Positions 1 to 10,094 of a stretch of DNA of 64,000 nucleotides are shown one piece after another. The translations under genes were made by a program, and so were the position numbers. The DNA lies in assembly GCA_025766275.1 (NCBI GenBank), contig JAFKAC010000099.1, forward strand, positions 62,001 through 126,000. The letters run 5' to 3'. The DNA is from Lactarius indigo. Taxonomy: Eukaryota > Basidiomycota > Agaricomycetes > Russulales > Russulaceae. Numbering within the stretch: position 1 is the stretch's first letter; each line of letters opens with the position of its first letter. Under the pieces are notes generated by a model. It was not told the origin of the DNA. It did not search any database and was given only the letters and a program-made list of their open reading frames with translations.

Positions 1-9
1 CGGAATACA

Positions 10-789
10 ATGGAACAAGAACAAGCTCAATATGAGCTTAAGAAAGGAGTCAAAATGATCGGAGGCAACTTAGATGAGTATTGCACCCAATTTGAACAGT
101 TAATACGCCGTGCTCAGTACAGACTCGACGATCCGCAAACGCTTGATCTATTTGCGAGCGGATTACCAAAGGATCTGTACGAAAAGGTTTACACCCTTGA
201 CAACCCTCGCAATTACTGCGAGTGGAAAGAAGCAGCCACAACCCACCAACAACAATATCTCCACCTCAAAGCAGTACTAAACAAAGGAGTATCACCAGGA
301 CAAGGACAAGGACGACCGCGTCAACGACAATGGCAGGGACCACCCAGAAGTTCCTGGCAACCAAGGAACCTACCACGAGACCCGAACGCGATGGACACCT
401 CCGCAGACCGGATTCAAGGGCGACTCGCAGGAGCTGAGGATATACTCACCCCTCGTCCCCCATACTGACCAAGAGGAGGATTTTTACAGAGAGGAGGAGG
501 ACGCAACAACCAAAGGCCAGTCACATGTTACAATTGTGGAAAGGACGGACATATGGCACATGATTGCAGACAACCACGAGGGGGGTATCAGCCCCAAGCA
601 TCAACCAGTCGGTATATTGACACCGACTATCATCAACAAGAACCAGAAGTTGCTACCAGGGCGGTCCAAGACGTACCCCCTCAACAGCGCGCCAGCGATT
701 GGCTTAATGGAGTAGCAGGAGAATTGGACGACGTGAAAGATATTATCCTCCAACAGTTGTGGAAGAAGGAGGGTTTTCAGGACGCCTGA
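10..789 (+). pseudogene. gag: A1 gag, C-terminal part, interrupted
   Basis: This is the C-terminal half of the Gag structural protein, which would package element RNA in cytoplasmic particles. It aligns with A2 Gag from the NTMEQEQAQYELKKG region onward. An in-frame TGA at 466-468 stands where A2 has CGA (Arg). Beyond it a CCHC zinc knuckle (CYNCGKDGHMAHDC, about 528-570) survives, so the knuckle frame is intact but lies behind the stop. The frame closes at 787-789 with the family ending GFQDA. The gag and pol frames overlap at the GGGTTTT site (771-777). Confidence 0.88.
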
Positions 790-3700
790 ACCCATTGGCC
801 TGGGTGAGGGCAGTTAAATGTAACAGTGTAATCATGACTCGCTATCGTTCTATGAGAGTTCCAGTATCGATTCGCACCAGTTACACAATGGCCGACATAC
901 GAGCACTAGTCGACTCAGGAGCAACCCATTGCTTCATGAAACCCTCCTTCGCAAAAAGGATGGGGCTTGGGACCAAGTTACTCAACATCCCAAAGAAAAT
1001 ATGGAACATCGACAACACGGAAAACAAGTCGGGGCGTATCACTCATTATACAGATGTCGATGTCCAAACTAAAGGCATTCATAAGGAAATCTGTTTCCTT
1101 ATTACAGACATCGGCAATGAAGACATCGTGTTGGGCTATCCATGGCTCGCTATTTACAATCCCCACATCAAATGGTCGCAGGCGGCCATTCACGAGGATA
1201 TGCTCCCCATTATCATTCGCTCCACTAATCCCTATATCAAAACAACGCCCGTAGTAGCAACAACCACCATCCAGGACGACGACTATGAGGTAATACACTC
1301 CTGTGTCATCACAGACGAACAACGACAACAATTCGAAGAAGGATGTTGAATTTGAGCCACCGCTACGGATCTTGCCATCGCTGCCCAACAATATGTCACC
1401 AAAGCTGAGTTACCTCCTGAATATCGCGAGTTCGAACACCTCTTCAGTGAGGAGGCATCAGACAGGTTTCCGCCCAGCAGGCCCTGGGATCATGCCATTG
1501 AATTTAAACCAGGAACGGCTGACGCAATTGATTGTAAAATATACCCTATGACGCAGGAAGAGGACAAAAAACTACGCGAATGGATCGATGAACAGCTCAA
1601 GAAAGGGTATATACGACCCTCTAAATCCCCATACGCCTCATCCTTCTTCTTCATTAAGAAGAAGGATGGGAAATTGCGACCCGTCCAAGACTACCAGAAA
1701 ATCAACGTGGTTACCATCCGCAATCAATATCCACTCCCCCTCATCTCTGATCTCATTACCGACCTCAGTAACGCCCACATCTACACTAAACTCAACGTTA
1801 GATGGAGGTATAACAACATACGCATCAAAGAAGGGGATGAAGAGAAAGCCGCGTTCAAAACGCGCTATGGATTATTCGAACCAACGGTGATGTTTTTCGG
1901 CTTAACCAATTCTCCGGCAACGTTCCAGACCATGATGAATTTCATCTTCAGGGACATCATCGCCAAACACGAAAAACAAGGCACCATTATTCAGGTCTAC
2001 ATGGACGACATCGGCATTGCTACCGGACTTAACCACTCGCTACCAGATCATATAGAAGCCGTCAAGGATGTACTCCACGTATCCGCGGAACATGACCTAT
2101 ACTACAAACTTGAGAAGTGCCTCTTTCACTCCCCACACATGGATTACCTGGGGGTAATCCTTGAAAAGGGGGTGACACGCATGGACCCCGTCAAAATTTC
2201 AGGCATCAAAGACTGGCCAATGCCAACCAAAGTTAAGGACGTCCGCTCTTTTCTTGGATTTTGCAATTTTTACCGCCCCTTTATACGAGGGTTCGCAACC
2301 AAAGCACGACCACTTAACAAACTCACGTGCAAAGACACCGAATGGCATTGGGGAAAAGAAGAAGAAAAGGCATTCCAAGACCTTAAAACCCTCGTCACCA
2401 GCAAACCTGTCTTAGCACACCCAGATCTCACACAACAATTCGAATTAGAAGTCGACGCGTCCGGTTTCGCCACAGGTGCAGTCCTTCTTCAATGAAAGGC
2501 AGACAGCAAATGGCACCCTATCGGCTATTACTCATCCACCCTCAACGAAGCCGAGAGAAATTACGACATTTACGATCTTGAACTCCTAGCAATCGTCAAA
2601 GCCTTCCGCCATTGGAGACCCCTCTTGGCGGGCTCGCCCCATAAGATCAAAGTATTTTCCAACCACCTCAACCTGCAGTACTGGAAATCGCCACAAAAGA
2701 TTAGCAGGCGTGTGGCTAGGGAAGTACTTGAACTCTCCGAATACGACTTTGAGATTCACCACATCAAGGGCACTTCCAATGGACGCGCTGACGCGCTGTC
2801 ATGAAGACCGGACTACGACCAAGGAGAGAATGATAACGAAGGGGTAACGGTATTGCCAGAATGCGTTTTTGCACGTGCCACCACACTAGAAGAACCCCAA
2901 CATCCACACTGGAGACCCAAGATCTTACCAACGGAAATGACCCCCGAACATCCTATTTATGAGCAGGACATAGCTAAGTTGAAACCTTGGGTCGATGCTC
3001 ATAAACTAAAGGACATTGAGGGAACGTGGTATAAGGACGGACGCCGGGTGGTCACCGGCGGCATCCACGACAAGTGTACCATCATCGCTGCCCATCACGA
3101 TTCCCCTGTCTACGGTCATCCAGGCATCAAGCGAACTCTCCAACTTACTGAACGACACTACTGGTGGCCGCAGATGAAAAACGATGTACAGGACTATGTC
3201 AAAGGCTGCACAGAATGCCAACGGCACAAAGTCAACCTTCGCCCCATCAGAGCACCTCTACAACCCATTTACCCCAAACCAGAAGCTCTGCCATTCGAGA
3301 CTATTGCAGTGGACTTTATTACCAAACTCCCAGTCTCTCGTGGTTATGACTCTATCCTAACGGTGACCGATCATGATTGTACCAAGGCAGCTGTTTTTAT
3401 CCCATGCAACGAAGAAATAATGGCCGAAGGAACAGCCACTCTGTACGTCTCTCACGTTTTCCCACGATTCGGACTCCCCTCGCGTGTTATCAGTGACCAA
3501 GATCCCCACTTCGTGTCCAAGTTCATGTGGGAGATATGCAAGATCCTTGGCATCAGCCAAAATATCTCAACCGCTTATCACCCCAGAACCGATGGCCAAT
3601 CGGAAAGAATGAACCAATGGCTGGAGCAATATCTCCGTTTCTGGGTAAATGAACGGCAAGACGACTGGGTCCGTTATCTACCCATGGCAGAATTCATGCA

Positions 3701-4753
3701 TAACAATTGGCCCAACGAAACCACACAGGAGTCCCCCTTCTTTCTCTTATCAGGATTCAATCCTCGCGCTGATTGGATCGATAGACCTTCCCCTATCCCA
3801 CAAGTATCACTAAGGCTGGATCAATTCAAACAGGCACGACAGTGTGCCTTCTCTTGCATGTTCTGAGCGCAAAAGTCATGGGTCAAGCACAAAGATACGC
3901 CCAAGTTCAAAGAAGGAGACCTCGTGTGGCTCGAAGGGCGCCACTTACGCACACACCAACCAACCGCAAAACTAGCTGCCAAACAGCATGGACCATTTAA
4001 GGTTGTCCAGGTGATGTCTCCTGTCAACTATCGCCTCGAACTTCCCACGCAGTGGAGCATCCATGATGTCTTCCACATAGATCTTCTCACACCTTATCGT
4101 GAAACACCCACGCACGGACCAAACTATCAGCGCCCACCACCTGATTTGGTCGACAACGAAGAAGAATACGAGGTCGAGAAGATTCTAGATTCTCGGCGAT
4201 TCAGCAGAAGACGACGGCTCCAGTATCTTGTCAAATGGAAGGGCTACCCTGACTCAGACAATCAGTGGATAGATAAGGACGACGTATTTGCCAACGAAGC
4301 CGTTCGGGAGTTTAAACATTCCAACCCCGACCGAGAAACACATATAAGGGTGACCTCCTGTCGTGATAAGTCCCCATCTCCCATTCACTCCATGTCCTCT
4401 ACTCGACACAATGACCAGCTCGCACTCCTCTCTACCCTTGTCAACGACTCCTCCGCCACGCTTGTCGACTCCAACCCCGCCGACGACACCGCAGCCATTG
4501 GAACTGCGGGTAGAGGCCGTACTGCCATGCAGCATGAGGAAGACGGCCCTATCACTAGTGAAGAACTGCACCAGACACTGCAACGATTCCCTGTGCCCAT
4601 ACAGGGAACTCTCAGCGACGATCCAACAACAACTCAACCAGCACCTCCGCCAATGTACGCCCTTACCAACCCCAACACCAGTGAGCCCAAAGCCTTCCTC
4701 ACCGAAGACGAGCTTTTTTGGCTTCAAGCAGCTGTCCCGCGCGGTGAAACCGC
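759..4753 (+). pseudogene. pol: A1 pol (protease-RT-RNase H-integrase-chromodomain), decayed
   Basis: One reading frame runs from 759 to 4753 with five TGA codons (1347-1349, 1353-1355, 2493-2495, 2802-2804, 3864-3866) and no frameshift. Where A2 can be compared, it has Arg at each stop. Visible in order: protease DSGA (about 913), RT with YMDD (about 2000), RNase H EVDASGF (about 2450), the integrase zinc motif (HH near 3096, CxxC near 3210), the integrase D-D-E core with SERMNQW (about 3600) and a chromodomain (YLVKWKGYPDSDNQW, about 4220-4270). The first RT catalytic Asp is changed to Asn (KLNVRWRY; A2 has KLDVRWGY). The gene is therefore dead. It ends at the B1 insertion; its C-terminal domain is at 32430-33244. 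Confidence 0.92.
771..777 (+). promoter_or_regulatory. Putative -1 ribosomal frameshift heptamer (A1)
   Basis: G GGT TTT lies in register with the gag frame (gaG GGT TTT cag), four codons before the gag stop. Slipping back by one base enters the pol frame. The same heptamer occurs at the same place in A2, C1, C2 and C3. The X XXY YYZ rule is established knowledge; use of this site is inferred. Confidence 0.6.
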
Positions 4754-5946
4754 TGTAACGGCAGCACGGCCCTTGGGCCCGAAACTGGCTGTTTCCGAGT
4801 ATCTCAGCCACTCCGCAATTGTCACCCGTCACGCTTATCTCGTCCATCACCACCAACTCATCAACCTGTCCTCACTCACTTCGCCTCGCCTCGTCTTTCA
4901 CCCTTCCTCCTTCATCTCGTCGTCAAATCTGTCGTTCCTTGCCTCGCCATCTTCCCTGTCTCTTCTGTCATCATCGGACGCCACCCGATTGCCCGTACTG
5001 GGCTAACGTCGCCTTCAAGCCTCCCAACTGCAACGCCAACGGCCTCAAGTCTACCATGCTTCCACCACTCACCATTCCTTTGCTTTCCCCGACGTCTTCA
5101 TCGCCTCCTTCATGTCTTCACCCTCGGCCGATCGACTTCGCGTCATCGCCTCTCAAGCCACGACTTTTCGTCGAACTGTTCTAGTTCGCGCTCTCTGTCT
5201 CGGGCACAGGCGCGCCCAATATCGTTTAATTTTACCCTTCTTTTTCTGACATTTTTCTTTGTACTCGTAGTGCGCGTCGTTGATACGTCCGGCGCTGTCG
5301 TTTGGCCACGCTCCCTTGTTCCCCGACTCCTACCTTCACGATGACTCGTACCCTTTTCCCCGCGCTCGCCTCGTGTTTCCACCTGTTGATTCCCTCTTCA
5401 CCTACAACTTTTAGTTTACCTTTCCCCACTTTTACACTTCCTTCCTCACACCTTTCAACTTAGTCGCGATTTACTTCATCTGGCTTTAGGTACTGACCGC
5501 ATGTATAAAAGCCTCGGGTTCGCGTTCAGAATGTACCAGTCAATTTCCCCCTCCAGTTTTCATTCCTGTCTGCTCTTCTCCTGTGTGATTTAACGACTTT
5601 TCGAGGTCAGGTCCAAAGTCTAGGACACCCGACATTGTTTCTTCACGCTGCCTTCCTTCCTTTGCTTCAAGATCGACTCTCATCTCATTACCCCTGCTCC
5701 ATCCCACTAACATTTGTCTTTCTCTAGGTAACCTCTCTTCGCGATTAATCTCACGATTTTTGCGAAGTGTTCTTCTGCTCGACTCTCCCTCCCTGCCTCT
5801 TAAGTTGCTCGACTTTGCGTACTCTTCGGTACATTTCTTGTTGCCAATTCCCGTGTCCTATCGCTTTCTCGGGCTGCTCTCTTTTAACTTCCCTCCTTCC
5901 CACTCTCTGCCCACGTTTCTCACGCACGCGCTTTCAAGCACGTTCA
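4754..5946 (+). repeat. 5' LTR of B1 (1193 bp)
   Basis: The LTR starts TGTAACGG and ends CACGTTCA. Its partner at 33245-34437 is inverted and has the same length. A TATA box (TATAAAAG, 5504-5511) predicts a transcription start near 5535. No ATG follows until the gag start at 6045, so the first AUG of the predicted transcript is the gag start codon. Confidence 0.93.
5504..5511 (+). promoter_or_regulatory. TATA box of B1 5' LTR
   Basis: TATAAAAG in the LTR; the transcription start is predicted about 25-32 bp downstream. Inferred from sequence only. Confidence 0.6.
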
Positions 5947-5948
5947 CC

Positions 5949-5966
5949 TGGCTGCCCCAGTGAGGC
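5949..5966 (+). promoter_or_regulatory. Putative tRNA primer binding site of B1
   Basis: TGGCTGCCCCAGTGAGGC begins two bases after the 5' LTR. It starts with TGG, the complement of a tRNA CCA end, as expected for tRNA priming. I see no matching self-primer in the B LTR, unlike families A, C and E. The tRNA species is not assigned. Confidence 0.5.
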
Positions 5967-6044
5967 AGAGTTAAGTGTTTTACTTCCTCCCCTCCCCTAC
6001 CTTCGACTACTCCCACCTCACGGTCGCCTTTGGTGACCAACCAT

Positions 6045-9000
6045 ATGCCCAAGCAGCCCAAACTTCCACCCAGAGATCCGTTAACCGGGAAGTTTCTCAA
6101 GAACATCCCCTCGTCCCAACCACCAGCTCCTTCTGATTCCCTACTCGATCCATCAATTCGCGAACGCGAACCCTCCCCCAGCTCCTCAACACTTTCCAAT
6201 CCCATAGAAGATATCTCCTCCGACACTATCTCCACCCCTCGCCTCTCCCTCGTCTTTCCGAAAACAATCCGTCATTCGATCCCCGGTTCTTTTTCTCCTT
6301 TGGATTCCCCTTCAGATACTTCGGCTCCAGTCTCGACTCTCGTGTCTAAACGTCTCGCTTCCCCTTCCTTGATCCCTATTCCTGTAACTAGAACCCCTTC
6401 TCCAGTTTCCCTGTCTTGTGCGCCTCTCGAATCGTCCTCATCCAGTGCCTCTTCCGACTCTTCTTCTTCGGCTTCTTCTTCTCAAACCGTTACTCTCGCA
6501 CTTCGGTCCTCGTCTACCGTTCTCCCTGTAAACTTCAGAGCCTCTCAATTCTTGTCGACTCGTCCCAATCCCCCTCAATCTCAAACCAGCTTAGACCCTA
6601 CCTCTTCCTCCCAAGCGTCTTCGGCCTCCATAGTCCCACACACCTCGTCCTCATCCCTTGTACCAACTCAGCCCTCTACTTCCCAGTCACCCGACACAAC
6701 CACCGTATCTGCATCTACCCAAGCGTCCACTCTCAGACTTCCTGCACCATCAACATCACCAGTAAATTTACCACCACCTCCTGCGCCTTCTGCACCACCA
6801 ACTGCCCCACCCACACAACCAGTAAATCCACCAGTACCACCCACACCTCCCGTTGCACCTCTAGCACCTCTCATACAACCAGCACCACTCGCACCACCTG
6901 CACCTGTCATTATGGCCGCTAATCCACCTACCGGCCCTGCAGCTATGCCATCCGCTCGAGAACGGCGAGCACCATTCTTTTCAGGACGCGTTGGAGATCC
7001 GCTTGACGAATTTCTTCGGGAATACGAGGAACTAGCTACCACCTATGCGCTCACACCCCAGCAGAAAGTAGAAACCATCCTTCGCTACATCCCACACGAT
7101 CTGCGAGAGTTGTGGAAGATTCTTGAGGGATATCCAACGCACAACTGGGCACTCTTTCGGCAATCACTTGAGTGCATCTACGAGGGAACTTTGGCACAAT
7201 CCAGGCACTCAAAACAAAAGCTGTACGACTTTGCTCATTACAACAGTCGGTCGCGCATGCGCGATGAGGAAGACGTCATGGGGTACTATCGACAATTCTT
7301 AGTCTTTTGTGAGCCCCTCATCGAAGCCAACCGAATCACAACCGATGAGCGCGATTACGCGTTCTGGTACGGATTTCATCCCGATGACCAAGAAAAGCTA
7401 TCGCCCAGACTCCTTGCTAAGTTCCCCGACCAACCTATCAGACAACCTTACAGCTTCAGCGAAGTATTCAAAATTGCTCGCGCCGTCTTCTCCAGTTCCC
7501 CCTTCTTCCCCTTCCAACTACAAGAGCGCTGGGACCATCTTGCCAACCATGAAAAATCCCTAGGCCAAGGCTTTGGCCCATCCATTCGTGACCCCCGAGG
7601 ACTGGATCAAGAGGCACGAGGAAGGGGTCGAGCACCTTTCTTCGACTTCAATTCTAGAAACACTTATGCTCGACCGGATTATGCTCGTCCAGACTGGGAT
7701 CTTGGGCGAGGCCATTCCACTCAGCATCATCTCGCCAATGCTCATGCTACTGAACCACTCTACGCTCGAGCCCCTGACCCTCAAATCTACACTCGCACCC
7801 TTCCTGATCATTACACTCATGCTCCCGATCCTCATGCCTCTGACCCTTACAATCGTCCTCCTGAAACCTACGCTCGCGCTCCTGAACCTCCTCACCCCCG
7901 CACTCACGCTCCCGGGCCTTCTGTCGAGACTAAGACTGTACGCTTCAAAGAGCCTACTCGGGAAGAAGAAGACCGCGAGCTAGAAGATCTAATGGACAAG
8001 ATGCATGGTCTTTCCATGCGAGAACGAAGCTATGCTGTCCTCTATGCTCGACTCGCTCATCGTTATCCCGACGTCGCAAGGAACGTCCCTAAGCCCGAGC
8101 TGACTCAACCATCATATGCCTTCCAAACGCCCTCCACTCCAACTTCTTCATCCCGTCAACCTTGGACTGAACGCTCGGTTCCTGCTCCCCCTCCTGCTGT
8201 ATCTTCCGATTCCTCATTCTTTCGTTCACGCGCTATGAGTTGCGCCTTCTGCTCACAGACTAATCACCGTATTCGAGAATGTCCAATCGCGCAAGAATAT
8301 GTCCGCTTGGGACGAGCTGTTGTCATCAATGATCGCATCCACCTACCCAATGGCCAGCCGATCCCTAACAACGTCCCTGGGGCCAACTTGCAGACGAAGA
8401 TCAACACTTGGATGGCCAGAAATATGGCAGACACTGCCGATCCCTCCCCATTCATTCACGACCCTCCACCTCACGCTGCAAACAGTTTCGAGATCGTACC
8501 GGAAGGAACTTACAGTCAAGCAGTCCAGCAAGCTCACATTGTCGAAGTCCCAACTGTTGACGAGCCTGAGAGCGGCAGTAACGAAGTAGGAGAGGACGCG
8601 CATGATCTATTTGAGACCTATGCAACCCAGAAGAAGAAACGAGACGCGAAGGCGTCGCAGCTCCCGGAGCTCGCACAAACGAGTAAGTCTACCACCCTGA
8701 CTACTGCTCCCTCGAGCAAAGTGTCTCCGAGCAAGACCCCCGCCAGCACGAACCCCACTAGCAAAACCTCTGCAACCACACCCATCCCTTCCGACACGCC
8801 ACATCCCTCTTCCAATAACATGCCAGCTCCTGCGCCAGTTACCACACCTTCTCCTTCCTCATCTACATCTCCTCGCGCTGCGCCACAGTATCATTACCAG
8901 TCCAACGCAGAAGATCAGCGACTGACCACTGAGCTGTACCAATGGCTCCTTGATGGCAAACTGTCCCTCGTCACACCTGCTCATGTCCTTGCTGCCAGCC

Positions 9001-9554
9001 CATTCATTCGCAAAGAACTAATCGAGCGTCTTAGGACTCGCAGGGTTGATGCTGCCAACTTCGAAGAGCCCGCATCTTCCTCATCCATTCCCCCTTCCAC
9101 AGTCCTTGAACTTTCCACCCCTCGTACCGCTGAATACTCACTTCCTCTGCACGAGATCGATATCTTAATCAATGGCATCGTCTCTGAAGCCGGCGTACTG
9201 GACCAAGGCTCTCAAATTGTTGTTATCCGGAAGGACTTGGCTCAAGAAGCTGGTGTATTCATCAACCATGACCATCGGCTCGAGATGGAAGGTGCTAACG
9301 GACTAGTTAGCAAAACTCTAGGCTGCGCTGAGAATCTGTTGATGCAAGTCGGTGACGTCTCCTTTGAAGTCCATGCTCACGTTGTCGACCATGCCCCATT
9401 TCGTCTTCTTCTTGGTCGCCCCTTCCATCATCTTCTTCTTTGCCGACTCGAAGACCATCCTGATGGACGTGTCGATGTGTCTGTCCGCGATCCCGCCGAT
9501 CCCGCTCGCTCAATCTCTATCCCATCTCGCGCTCGTAAGGCTCAGGTTGGCTTT
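6045..9554 (+). CDS. gag: B1 gag-protease (N-terminal half of a single gag-pol frame)
   Basis: The start is the first ATG of the predicted transcript (MPKQPKLPPRDP). Residues 1-300 are Ser/Thr/Pro-rich and low in complexity, followed by a Gag capsid-like region. A CCHC knuckle (CAFCSQTNHRIREC) lies near residue 733. A retropepsin-like region near residue 1053 has DQGS where most gypsy proteases have D(S/T)GA. The frame has no internal stop and breaks at 9554, where C1 is inserted after QVGF. The next codons (VRALSLD) are at the end of the inverted segment, 38602 downward. With the other half the frame is about 2,316 codons and intact, unlike its decayed host A1. Confidence 0.9.
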
Positions 9555-10063
9555 TGTTACATCGTCACGACGTTAGCTCGACTTGAGCTCTATCGAGGCG
9601 GTAACAACTTAGCGGATGCTCTGAAGACGTGGAGGTCCAGGCGCGATAAATGTCTTGAAGACACGAAGGTCCAAGCGTAGGCAATGGTGAACACTCGAAG
9701 GTGCACTACTTGAGAGAGGCGGTAGAAAAGAGATAGAAAGAGAGAGAGAGAGAGAGAGAGGAAACAAGTGACGATTCAAGAAGACCAAGATGGCGTATCT
9801 TGGTCTTCACAAGACAGATTAAATACAAGTCGAGCAGGCTTTCAAGCGCTGCTATGAGTCACGGTAATGTAGCGTCCAACGTATCGCGTAAGTAGCTCGA
9901 ATCCTAATACTACTACTACTAGTATTAGTGGCGTAGTCCTCAGTCAGCAATCAGCGCGCAATCTCCTATCGTACTCATAATCGCCTATCGTAAGTCCGCA
10001 ACTAATCTACCTTACCGCCGTAGTTGCAACCGGTACAGTAAGGGTATGGGTTGAAACGTAACA
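9555..10063 (-). repeat. 3' LTR of C1 (509 bp)
   Basis: On the plus strand it reads TGTTACATCG to AACGTAACA. Every difference I noticed from the partner LTR at 16882-17390 is a transition, several at CpG (for example ACATCG versus ACGTCG). A (GA)n tract lies near 9738-9760. Confidence 0.95.
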
Positions 10064-10077
10064 TCACCTCCTCTTCT
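10064..10077 (-). promoter_or_regulatory. Polypurine tract of C1
   Basis: On the minus strand an AG-rich run ending GAGGAGGTGA abuts the 3' LTR. This is the expected position for the plus-strand DNA primer. Confidence 0.7.
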
Positions 10078-10094
10078 AGCGTGAGACCCCTGGC

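Larger units (their letters stand above)
1..4753 (+). mobile_element. Element A1, left part (Ty3/gypsy chromovirus, 5'-cut by window edge)
   Basis: This is a degenerate copy of family A, colinear with the better preserved copy A2 at 54358-62165. The window opens inside gag; protease, RT, RNase H, integrase and chromodomain follow in order. It stops at 4753, where element B1 begins. The missing 3' end of A1 is found in the opposite orientation at 31331-33244. The bases CCGC at 4750-4753 and their complement at 33241-33244 (one C/T change) look like the 4-bp target duplication of B1. Confidence 0.93.
4754..9554 (+). mobile_element. Element B1, first half: 5' LTR, leader, gag-protease
   Basis: This is a Ty3/gypsy element of a lineage without a chromodomain, inserted in A1 pol. 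Its 1193-bp LTR recurs inverted at 33245-34437. The reading frame is cut at 9554 by element C1. The second half (RT, integrase, 3' LTR) lies inverted at 33245-38606. Joining 9554 to the complement of 38602, after removing one CTTT target copy, keeps the frame open. Confidence 0.92.

Noticed and set aside
9738..9762. (GA)n tract as a possible recombination hot spot
   Set aside because: It is a fixed part of every C LTR (also 17065-17090, 38910-38935, 46235-46260, 48050-48075), not a separate repeat; it could still help recombination but nothing here shows it.
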